From Mycobacterium sp. ACS4331 (GTDB lineage Bacteria > Actinomycetota > Actinomycetes > Mycobacteriales > Mycobacteriaceae), in contig NZ_LZHW01000013.1 of assembly GCF_001667265.1 (NCBI RefSeq), forward strand, positions 62,001 through 126,000: a stretch of 64,000 nt of DNA, in the 5' to 3' direction. A model generated the notes under the pieces. The model was not told where the DNA came from. It did not search any database and saw nothing but the letters and a program-made list of their open reading frames with translations. Shown in pieces: positions 57,585 to 64,000 of this stretch; positions within the stretch are counted from its first letter, which is position 1, and every line of letters begins with the position of its first letter. The translations under genes were made by a program, and so were the position numbers.

Positions 57585-58930
57585 CGCAGCACCAGCAGGT
57601 CGGCGGTGGGCACGGGATCGCGGGGCCCAGGCGGCTCCTCGTCGGGGTGGTGACCGATCGCGATGGCACCCAAGGGCTCCCAGTCCGCGGGCAGGTCGAG
57701 TTCTGCGCGCACGTCGTCGGCCGCGAAGATCGTCGAACCGATCCAACAGCTTCCGACCCCACGCACCGCCAGGGCGACGAGCAGCCCCTGCACGGCCGCA
57801 CCGACCGCGACAGTGAACATGGTGTGCTCGGCGGCGGTGCGGGCCTCGTCCGGGTAGGCGTGTGCCCCCTCGGGGACCATGAACGGGATGACGACTTCGG
57901 GTGCGTCATAGAGGATCTGACCGCGGGCCACGCGGCGTTCGACGGACTCGGCGTCCCTGCCGTCGGCCGCCAGATCCGCGCGCCAGCGCTGACGGAGCCG
58001 GTCCAGCAGCGCGGTTCGACGGGTGTTGTCTCGAAGCCAGACGAAGCGCACCGGTCGCGTGTGATGCGGCGCCGGAGCGGTGAGCGCCTCGGCGACGGCG
58101 CTCTCGATGAGGTCGGGATCCACCGGGTCGGCGGCGAACCTGCGCACCGAACGTCGCAGCAGCTGGGCCTGGCGGCGGCCCAGATCGATCGCCTCGGCCG
58201 TCCCGAGCCAGAACAGATCCTCCTCGCCCGCCCGCACCAGCCGGCGCCCCGTGGAACCGTCGTCGGCGAGATTGAGGCCGCGCACCACGGCGACCGGGAT
58301 CGCGGTCAGCTTGCCCTTCACCAGGTCCGCCGCCGCGGCCACCTCGTCGGCGACGGCAACCTCGGTGACCAGAAGCTCATTGCCGTGGGTGTCCTCGGCG
58401 CCGGCATACCCGTACAGCACCGACAGGCCCGCGGCGCCGATGGCGACATCGGTCTGGCCGTTGCGCCACGCTCGGCCCATGGTGTCGGTGATGACCACGC
58501 CGACGGTGACGCCCAGGCGTTCGCTCAGCGCGGTGCGCAGCCGCGCCGCGCTCGCGTCGGGGTCGACCGGCAGGAGGGCCAGCTCGTCGCTGCCGATGTT
58601 CGAACCGTCCACGCCCGCGGCCGCCTGGACCAGCCCGTAGGCGTTCTCCGTGATGAGGGTGCGGCCCTTGCGTGCCAGCACACGCACAGCCTCGGCGTCG
58701 ATGAGCCTGCGCCGCAGGGCGTCCCGCTCGTCGGGATCCGTGGGGGCGGGCACGATGCGGCCCTCGCACTTCGAGACCACCTTGCTGGTGACGACCACGA
58801 TGTCGCCGTCGCGCAGCCAGGAGGCCGAGGCCGCGATCGCCCCCGCGAGGTCGTCGCCCGGACGGAAGTCGGGAAGGTCTGAGACGGGCAGGATCTCGAC
58901 GGCGGCGGCGGCTCCGTGCTCGACGGTCAC
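57581..58930 (-). CDS. fbiB: Coenzyme F420:L-glutamate ligase / dehydro-F420 reductase FbiB
   Basis: A 449-residue two-domain protein (448 in M. tuberculosis, Rv3262). The N-terminal CofE-like domain (about 1-245) adds gamma-glutamates: [51 protein letters not shown]. The C-terminal nitroreductase-like FMN domain ([19 protein letters not shown] ... [12 protein letters not shown]) reduces dehydro-F420-0. Start GTG 58930 overlaps the fbiA stop. Second gene of fbiA-fbiB-nudix. Confidence 0.95.
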   Translation of the reverse strand: MTVEHGAAAAVEILPVSDLPDFRPGDDLAGAIAASASWLRDGDIVVVTSKVVSKCEGRIVPAPTDPDERDALRRRLIDAEAVRVLARKGRTLITENAYGLVQAAAGVDGSNIGSDELALLPVDPDASAARLRTALSERLGVTVGVVITDTMGRAWRNGQTDVAIGAAGLSVLYGYAGAEDTHGNELLVTEVAVADEVAAAADLVKGKLTAIPVAVVRGLNLADDGSTGRRLVRAGEEDLFWLGTAEAIDLGRRQAQLLRRSVRRFAADPVDPDLIESAVAEALTAPAPHHTRPVRFVWLRDNTRRTALLDRLRQRWRADLAADGRDAESVERRVARGQILYDAPEVVIPFMVPEGAHAYPDEARTAAEHTMFTVAVGAAVQGLLVALAVRGVGSCWIGSTIFAADDVRAELDLPADWEPLGAIAIGHHPDEEPPGPRDPVPTADLLVLR

Positions 58931-59916
58931 GGCGCGTCCACTCCGACGAGTTCCAGGCCCGCGCGGACCATCTGCGCGGTGGCGTCGGGATCGGTCATCA
59001 GCAGCGGGACCGAGCGCACGGCGACTCCGTCGAGCGCCGCGTGGTCGCCGTCGTGCACCAGCCAGCCGTCGAGGACACCCGTGCCGGAACGGGCGCCGTA
59101 GTGCTCTCCGACGGCCTGCGAGGTGGACTCGACCCCGATCACCGAGAGGCATTCGTCTGCCATGCCGCGCAACGGCTTTCCGCCGATGATGGGGGAGTAC
59201 CCGACGACGGGTGCGGACGTGGAACGCAACGCGCCGCGGACACCGGGGATCGCGAGGATCGCGCCGATGCTCACGACGGGGTTGGACGGCGCCAGGAACA
59301 CCACGTCGGCATCGTTGATGGCCGCGGTGACGGCGGGGGTCGCGGTGGCCTTCTCCGCGCCGACGAACGCAAAGCTGTGGGTGGGCACCTTGGCCCGGTG
59401 GCGCACCCACCACTCCTGGAAGTGGATGGCGCGCCGATCCCCGGACTCCGGATCGGTGATCACCACGTGGGTCTCGCAGCGGTCGTCGGAGGCCGGGAGC
59501 AGGCGCGCACCGGGCTGCCAGCGCACGCACAGCGCTTCGGTGACGTCGGAGAGTGGATACCCGGCGCGCAGCATCTGGCTGCGCACCAGGTGGGTCGCGA
59601 GGTCGCGGTCGCCCAGGCCGAACCAGTCGGGCTGCACGCCATAGGCCGCCAGCTCCTCCTTGGCGTTCCAGGTCTCGTCGCGGTGCCCCCAGCCCCGCTC
59701 GGGGTCGATGCCGCCGCCGAGGGTGTACATGCAGGTGTCGAGGTCCGGGCAGATTCGCACGCCGTGCATCCAGGCGTCGTCGCCGATGTTGACCACCGCG
59801 GTGAGCTCATGAGCCGGCGGTTGGCCGCCCGCAAACTGCCCCAAGCCCAGCAATCGCTGAACGCCCAACAGGAAGCGGGCGCCGCCCACTCCGCCGACCA
59901 GTACGGTGATCCTCAC
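58927..59916 (-). CDS. fbiA: F420 biosynthesis transferase FbiA (CofD)
   Basis: A 329-residue CofD-family enzyme (Rv3261) that joins the enolpyruvyl-PP-guanosine (or lactyl) donor to Fo, forming (dehydro)F420-0. [19 protein letters not shown] at the N-terminus, [19 protein letters not shown] (metal/nucleotide), and [13 protein letters not shown] are diagnostic. Start GTG 59916 is preceded by TAGTCT on the minus strand, likely leaderless. The fbiA-fbiB stop/start overlap is 4 nt. Confidence 0.95.
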   Translation of the reverse strand: MRITVLVGGVGGARFLLGVQRLLGLGQFAGGQPPAHELTAVVNIGDDAWMHGVRICPDLDTCMYTLGGGIDPERGWGHRDETWNAKEELAAYGVQPDWFGLGDRDLATHLVRSQMLRAGYPLSDVTEALCVRWQPGARLLPASDDRCETHVVITDPESGDRRAIHFQEWWVRHRAKVPTHSFAFVGAEKATATPAVTAAINDADVVFLAPSNPVVSIGAILAIPGVRGALRSTSAPVVGYSPIIGGKPLRGMADECLSVIGVESTSQAVGEHYGARSGTGVLDGWLVHDGDHAALDGVAVRSVPLLMTDPDATAQMVRAGLELVGVDAP

Positions 59917-60240
59917 ATCGAACGAGACTAGGCGGTGCACCCGAGCTGGCGCCCAACTGGTGTGCGCCGATCGACACGCAGAAATCTCAGTGCGATTACT
60001 CACACGACACGCCCAGGCAACGCCACGCCGAATTCTCGGAAATTGGTGCTATGAATTTCGACCACAGCGCTTGACCCCAGCAGCTAACGCGTGTCTAATC
60101 ACATCAGTGTCATTTCTAGGTTGGCCGGCCGGTTCCGGTGTCGCAGACCGAGATTCGATCGTATGTTCGAATGGGATGGCCACAGAACAATACTGGGCGA
60201 CATTTCACGAATTCACGAACCAAAGGTGAGGAGGCGGAAC
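59917..60240. promoter_or_regulatory. Divergent fbiA/whiB2 promoter region
   Basis: 324 bp without a supported gene. For whiB2 it holds TTGACC (60071-60076), 17 nt, TCTAAT (60094-60099), a good SigA-type promoter giving a leader of about 135 nt. GTGTC occurs at 60091 and 60107, flanking and overlapping the -10, and GACAC at 60006; these match the GACAC core bound by WhiA in Streptomyces (inference). A strong GAGGAGG site precedes the ATG. Confidence 0.6.
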
Positions 60241-60594
60241 ATGTCCTTTGAGCACCTTTACGGCTCACTGGGAAGTGCACCGCACACCATTACGGACTCG
60301 GTCTCGGTGGGCGCGGCAGGCCGTCCTCACTTGAGTTTGGTGCCAGACGATTTCGGCCCGGCGTCGGCAACTGAGGACGATGACTGGCAGGAGCGGGCGC
60401 TCTGCGCGCAGACGGATCCGGAGGCCTTCTTCCCGGAGAAGGGCGGATCCACCCGTGAAGCCAAGCGCATCTGCCTGGGCTGCGAGGTGCGCGATGCGTG
60501 CCTGGAATACGCGTTGGCCAACGACGAACGGTTCGGCATCTGGGGCGGTCTGTCCGAGCGTGAGCGCCGCCGCCTCAAGCGCGGCATCATCTAG
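60241..60594 (+). CDS. whiB2: WhiB2 iron-sulfur regulator
   Basis: A 117-residue Wbl protein with four Fe-S cluster cysteines C55, C78, C81 and C87 (C-x22-C-x2-C-x5-C), the G[IV]WGG turn at 99-103, and a basic C-terminus. WhiB2/WhmD is needed for septation in mycobacteria (Rv3260c; WhmD in M. smegmatis). ATG 60241 has a GAGGAGG site; the upstream extension in frame crosses the promoter and is rejected. A hairpin follows at 60613. Confidence 0.93.
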   Translation: MSFEHLYGSLGSAPHTITDSVSVGAAGRPHLSLVPDDFGPASATEDDDWQERALCAQTDPEAFFPEKGGSTREAKRICLGCEVRDACLEYALANDERFGIWGGLSERERRRLKRGII

Positions 60595-60612
60595 CTAACT
60601 TTCTGAGGTCGG

Positions 60613-60627
60613 CCCGCGGTTCGCGGG
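60613..60627. terminator. Hairpin terminator after whiB2
   Basis: CCCGCG (60613-60618), GTT loop, CGCGGG (60622-60627), between whiB2 and the convergent gene. Short but G+C-only stem; no U-tract. Confidence 0.55.
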
Positions 60628-60756
60628 TCGACAGGGGGTCGGTTTCCGCTCGCCCGTCTCGGCACGAATCCCGCTGTGGCCACTCACATCGGCGGGAGTG
60701 ACGCCGGAGGCGGGCGTTTCGCTGTGCGTGCCGACCAGCGACCGGTGGCGGCGGGC

Positions 60757-61245
60757 TCAGTCCTCGTCGAACGTCGGGTCGATGACCGAGGGTTCGACGC
60801 CGAGATAGGTGGCCACCTGGGCCACCAGAATCTCATGCAACACGTCGCCGAGTTCCGTGGTGTCCTTGGCGCGACGTTCGATGGGCTTGCGGAACAACAC
60901 AATTCGCGCGCGAGTGGCGTTTCCGCGGACGTCGACACCGGCGGGCATCAGGCGCGCCAGCGCGATCGGACCGTCGGCGATGACCTCGGGCGGGAACTGT
61001 ACGTTCTCGGGATCGCGCGGTGAGATGCGGGGAATCTCGTCGACCGCGATGTCCAACGCCGTCAGGCGCTCCTGCCAACTGCGTTCGATGGGTTCGTAGG
61101 CTTCGAGCACGGCCATGTCGAAGCGTTCGGCGCGGCTGCGCCATCCCGGAACCGTCGGGGGCAGCAACGGGCCGCGCACCTCCCGGCCGTGCCGCGTCGA
61201 CCGTCGGCGCGACCGGTCACGCCCAGATCTGCGGGAATCGGCCAT
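60757..61245 (-). CDS. Metallopeptidase-family (Zincin_1-like) small protein
   Basis: 162 residues with a very basic N-terminus (20-30 residues of Arg/Ser) and the family core (VLEAYEPIERSWQERLTALD ... NATRARIVLFRKPIERRAKD). The zincin position reads LHEILVAQVATYLG, so the HExxH motif has lost its second His and metal-dependent cleavage is doubtful. The orthologue is Rv3259. Start ATG 61245. Divergent from the DUF3499 gene. Confidence 0.8.
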   Translation of the reverse strand: MADSRRSGRDRSRRRSTRHGREVRGPLLPPTVPGWRSRAERFDMAVLEAYEPIERSWQERLTALDIAVDEIPRISPRDPENVQFPPEVIADGPIALARLMPAGVDVRGNATRARIVLFRKPIERRAKDTTELGDVLHEILVAQVATYLGVEPSVIDPTFDED

Positions 61246-61344
61246 CGGCTGATCGTATCGGGCGCTGCGGAGGGGGCCAGGTAACGGTTCGGCAGCGCCG
61301 CGTCGTGTGCGCGTGTCCGACGCGACCGAACGGAATCCGCACGA

Positions 61345-61350
61345 TAGCCT
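61345..61350 (+). promoter_or_regulatory. -10 box of DUF3499 gene (leaderless)
   Basis: TAGCCT lies 6 nt before the GTG at 61357, so the transcript should start on the codon. Confidence 0.45.
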
Positions 61351-61356
61351 CACGGA

Positions 61357-61791
61357 GTGAATGTTCCCCGTCGCTGCTGCCGGCCCGGGTGCCCCCATTA
61401 TGCGGTGGCGACGTTGACGTTCGTCTATGCCGATTCGACCGCCGTGGTGGGGCCGCTGGCCACCGTGCGCGAGCCGCACTCGTGGGATCTGTGCGTCTCC
61501 CACGCCGGGCGCATCACCGCGCCGCGGGGGTGGGAGCTGGTCCGGCATTCGGGCCCGCTGCCCGCGCAGCCCGATTTTCCCGATGAGGACGACCTGGTGG
61601 CCTTGGCCGACGCTGTCCGTGAAGGACGCGAGGCCCCGGCCCGGACGGTGCCCGTCGCAGGGTTCTCCGAGCCCGCCGGACACCAGCCCGCGGCGCAGTC
61701 CAGCGCGGTCCTCGCTCCGCCTCCGCACCGCGCGACAGGCGTCGGACGCCGGCGCGGACACCTGCGCGTTCTGCCGGATCCCAGCGACTGA
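61357..61791 (+). CDS. DUF3499 family protein
   Basis: 144 residues of the conserved actinobacterial DUF3499 family (Rv3258c). Near the N-terminus are CCRPGCPHYAVATLTF and, further on, HSWDLCVSHAGRITAPRGWE; the conserved CRxxC-x-n-DLCxxH arrangement looks like a small zinc ribbon. The rest is Pro/Arg-rich and variable. GTG 61357 is fixed by the -10 box. The neighbour pmmA starts 122 bp downstream. Function unknown, possibly nucleic-acid binding. Confidence 0.82.
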   Translation: MNVPRRCCRPGCPHYAVATLTFVYADSTAVVGPLATVREPHSWDLCVSHAGRITAPRGWELVRHSGPLPAQPDFPDEDDLVALADAVREGREAPARTVPVAGFSEPAGHQPAAQSSAVLAPPPHRATGVGRRRGHLRVLPDPSD

Positions 61792-61913
61792 GTCGCGCGG
61801 CCCGCACGCGATTCGACAGCGGCCTCGGACGGCGCGGCGACCGCTAGGCTGGCAGACACGTTCTCGTTGTGGTTGGCGGCGTCACGGCCGTCGTGTTCTG
61901 TCAGGAGTTCTTC

Positions 61914-63320
61914 ATGTCGGGTCACCCCGGTTTCGCCGCAGACGCGGTCAACAGCGTCATCAAGGCGTACGACGTTCGGGGCCTGGTGGGGGAGCAGCTG
62001 ACCGCGCCGTTCGTGGCCGCGGTCGGCGCGGCATTCGCGCGGTTGGTGCGGGATGACTCGACGCAGGTCGTGATCGGGTACGACATGCGGGAGAGTTCGC
62101 CCGAGTTGGCGGCGGCGTTCGCCGACGGAGTCACCGAACAGGGGCTCGACGTGGTGCGGATCGGCCTGGCGTCCACTGATCAGCTCTACTTTGCCTCCGG
62201 GCTGCTGGACTGTCCGGGCGCGATGTTCACCGCGAGCCACAACCCGGCCGCCTACAACGGGATCAAACTGTGCCGTGCCGGGGCCAAGCCCGTCGGGCAG
62301 GACACCGGGCTCGCCGCCATCCGTGACGACGTCATCGCCGGTGTGCCGAGCCACAACGGACCGGCGGGAACGGTGTCGGACCGCGACGTGCTCGCCGACT
62401 ACAGCGCGTTCCTGCGCTCGATCGTCGACGTCACCGGGCTGCGGAACCTGCGGGTGGCGGTGGACGCGGGCAACGGTATGGCGGGACACACCGTGCCGGC
62501 TGTGCTCGAGGCGATCGATGCGCTCACGGTGCTGCCGCTGTACTTCGAACTCGACGGCACATTCCCCAATCACGAGGCCAACCCCCTGGACCCGGCGAAC
62601 CTGGTCGATCTGCAGAACTTCGTCGTCGCCGAGCGTGCCGACATCGGCCTGGCGTTCGACGGGGATGCGGATCGGTGCTTCGTCGTCGACGAACGGGGCC
62701 GACCGGTGTCGCCCTCGGCGGTCACGGCCCTGGTGGCCGCGGGTGAGCTCACTCGCGAGATCGGCGCCACGGTCATCCACAACCTGATCACGTCGCGGGC
62801 GGTGCCCGAACTGATCGTCGAACGCGGTGGCACGCCGGTGCGTTCGCGCGTCGGTCACTCCTACATCAAGGCCCTGATGGCCGAGACCGGGGCGATCTTC
62901 GGTGGCGAACACTCGGCCCACTACTATTTCCGCGACTTCTGGGGCGCCGACTCTGGAATGCTTGCAGCACTGTATGTCCTTGCCGCGCTTGGTCGTTCAG
63001 ATCGCCCCCTATCGGAGCTGACCGCTGACTATCAGCGCTACGAAGCCTCCGGCGAGATCAACTTCACCGTCCGCGATGCACCCGCCTGCGTCGAGGCGGT
63101 GCTCACGGCGTTCGGAACGCGCATCCAGTCGATCGACCATCTCGACGGTGTGACAGTCGATCTCGGCGAGGGAGCCTGGTTCAACCTGCGCACCTCCAAC
63201 ACCGAACCGCTGCTGCGGCTCAATGTCGAGGCCCGCACGGCCGACGAGGTCGCCGCGATCGTCAGCGACGTGGATGCGCAGATCGCCGTACTCGAGTCGC
63301 CGGCTGAGGCGGTCCCGTGA
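61914..63320 (+). CDS. pmmA: Phosphomannomutase (PmmA/ManB)
   Basis: A 468-residue alpha-D-phosphohexomutase (Rv3257c). VIKAYDVRGLVGEQL at the N-terminus, the phospho-Ser loop FTASHNPAAYNGIK (about 105-115), the metal loop DGDADRC (about 249-255), the sugar loop GGEHSAHYYF and the phosphate loop RTSNTEPLLRLN are complete. It interconverts mannose 6- and 1-phosphate and thus feeds GDP-mannose synthesis. ATG 61914 is preceded by CAGGAG; the longer frame from 61869 has no family sequence. The stop overlaps the next gene by 4 nt. Confidence 0.94.
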   Translation: MSGHPGFAADAVNSVIKAYDVRGLVGEQLTAPFVAAVGAAFARLVRDDSTQVVIGYDMRESSPELAAAFADGVTEQGLDVVRIGLASTDQLYFASGLLDCPGAMFTASHNPAAYNGIKLCRAGAKPVGQDTGLAAIRDDVIAGVPSHNGPAGTVSDRDVLADYSAFLRSIVDVTGLRNLRVAVDAGNGMAGHTVPAVLEAIDALTVLPLYFELDGTFPNHEANPLDPANLVDLQNFVVAERADIGLAFDGDADRCFVVDERGRPVSPSAVTALVAAGELTREIGATVIHNLITSRAVPELIVERGGTPVRSRVGHSYIKALMAETGAIFGGEHSAHYYFRDFWGADSGMLAALYVLAALGRSDRPLSELTADYQRYEASGEINFTVRDAPACVEAVLTAFGTRIQSIDHLDGVTVDLGEGAWFNLRTSNTEPLLRLNVEARTADEVAAIVSDVDAQIAVLESPAEAVP

Positions 63321-64000
63321 ACGCCACCCGCTCCTCCGTCGACCTCGACGACGCGGCGGGCCTGATCGCCGCCGACCGCGACGGCCTGCTGCGCGCGGCG
63401 TCGATGGCGGGCGCTCAGGTGCGGGCCACTGCCGCGGCCGTCGACGAGGGCGTGCTGGATGCGCTGCACGGCGACCGCCCCCGCTCACTGATCTGGGTGT
63501 CGGGCCGCGGCACCGCCGAGTCGGCGGGGGTGATGCTCGCGGCCATCCTCTCCGGTGTCGCCGCCGAACCGATCGTGCCTGCCGCCGAGGTGCCGCAGTG
63601 GATCGGGCCACTCGATGTGCTGGTGGTCGCCGGTGACGACCCCGCGGACCCGGTGCTGGTCACCGCGGCGGCCACGGGCGTGCGCCGCGGTGCCCGGGTC
63701 GTCGTCGTCGCGCCCGCGGAGGGGCCGCTTCGGGATGCGTCCGCCGGGCGTGCGGTGGCGTTGCCCCCGCGGGTCTGGGTGCCCGACGGGTTCGGCCTGT
63801 GCCGTTATCTGGCCGCGGGCCTGGCCATCGCCCAGGCCGTCGACCCCGGCGTGCGCGTCGACCTCGCGGGGCTCGCCGACGACCTCGACGCCGAGGCGCT
63901 GCGCAACAGCGCCGCGCGCGAGGTCTTCACCAACGCCGCGAAGTCGCTCGCGGACCGGATCGGCGACCGCGGCGCCGCGTTCGTGGGGGACAGCCCCGCG
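63317..64000 (+). CDS. SIS-domain phosphosugar-isomerase-like protein (N-terminal part, runs off the window)
   Basis: About 228 residues from GTG 63317 with no stop before the edge. The sequence carries a SIS fold pattern (SLIWVSGRGTAESAGVMLAA ... LDVLVVAGDDPADPVLVTAA) and corresponds to Rv3256c, found between pmmA and manA in mycobacteria. It overlaps the pmmA stop (GTGA), so it is cotranslated. Mannose-isomerase-related roles are inferred; no catalytic residues are assigned. The next gene expected past the edge is manA. Confidence 0.8.
   Translation, partial: MNATRSSVDLDDAAGLIAADRDGLLRAASMAGAQVRATAAAVDEGVLDALHGDRPRSLIWVSGRGTAESAGVMLAAILSGVAAEPIVPAAEVPQWIGPLDVLVVAGDDPADPVLVTAAATGVRRGARVVVVAPAEGPLRDASAGRAVALPPRVWVPDGFGLCRYLAAGLAIAQAVDPGVRVDLAGLADDLDAEALRNSAAREVFTNAAKSLADRIGDRGAAFVGDSPA

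Noticed and set aside
59989-60004. Possible second CRP site (AGTGC-N6-TCACA) in the whiB2/fbiA region.
   Set aside because: Only one half-site fits the consensus, so I do not call it; the site at 48885 is far better.

Overview
The window is a high-GC (roughly two-thirds G+C by eye) actinobacterial chromosome segment. Gene content and order fit a mycobacterium, probably a fast-growing Mycolicibacterium-type species. From nei2-lhr to the SIS-domain gene at the right end it follows, reversed and with insertions, the block I know in M. tuberculosis as roughly Rv3297-Rv3256c: lhr/nei, pcd/lat/lrpA, rsbW/sigF, accA3, sufE-like/sseA, maf/accE5/accD5, purK/purE/fadE25, lcp1, rmlD/wbbL/manB, fbiAB, whiB2, pmmA. 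I saw no rRNA, tRNA, insertion sequence, prophage or CRISPR array.

Layout. 1-3.6 kb: a divergent membrane locus (CopD-domain protein / PepSY protein + DUF5134 protein) around a palindrome, then a zinc-finger anti-sigma-like membrane protein. 3.6-11.1 kb: nei2 and lhr (DNA repair), and a large LuxR/MalT-like regulator. 11.1-15.5 kb: an accessory patch with a DyP-peroxidase operon flanked by two unknown proteins, two paralogous small secreted proteins and a hemophore-like protein; the DyP operon and one of the secreted proteins share a 23-bp palindromic motif at identical spacing from a -10-like hexamer. 15.5-20.2 kb: lysine catabolism (pcd, hglS-like, lrpA, lat). 20.2-23.9 kb: a membrane-anchored Mrr-like nuclease, a TIGR03085 protein, and the SigF regulon core (membrane protein, rsbW, sigF, MobA-like) with two SigF-type promoters. 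23.9-26 kb: malate dehydrogenase and SDR-type genes. 26-33 kb: acyl-CoA carboxylase subunits accA3, accE5 and accD5 with maf, a sufE-like gene and sseA. 33-37.8 kb: PH-domain and GtrA membrane proteins, purine genes purK/purE, and fadE25.

38.0-50.5 kb is the most distinctive part: a ten-gene polysaccharide cluster. It has an initiating sugar-phosphate transferase (WbaP/CpsE type), five glycosyltransferases, a Wzx-like flippase, a Wzy/ligase-like polymerase, a Wzz-like copolymerase without a kinase P-loop, and a secreted clan GH-A glycosidase. This is the full logic of a Wzx/Wzy exopolysaccharide pathway, lying between fadE25 and birA, with a near-consensus CRP-type site upstream of the initiating transferase.

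50.5-64 kb returns to conserved envelope and cofactor genes: birA, a TIGR03089 protein, LytR-CpsA-Psr ligase lcp1, rmlD, wbbL and manB (arabinogalactan linker and GDP-mannose supply), a NUDIX hydrolase, fbiB/fbiA (coenzyme F420), whiB2, two small conserved genes, phosphomannomutase and the start of a SIS-domain gene. Many start codons sit 6-8 nt after a TANNNT box, as expected for leaderless mycobacterial transcripts. Genes inside operons are very often coupled by 4-nt ATGA/GTGA overlaps.
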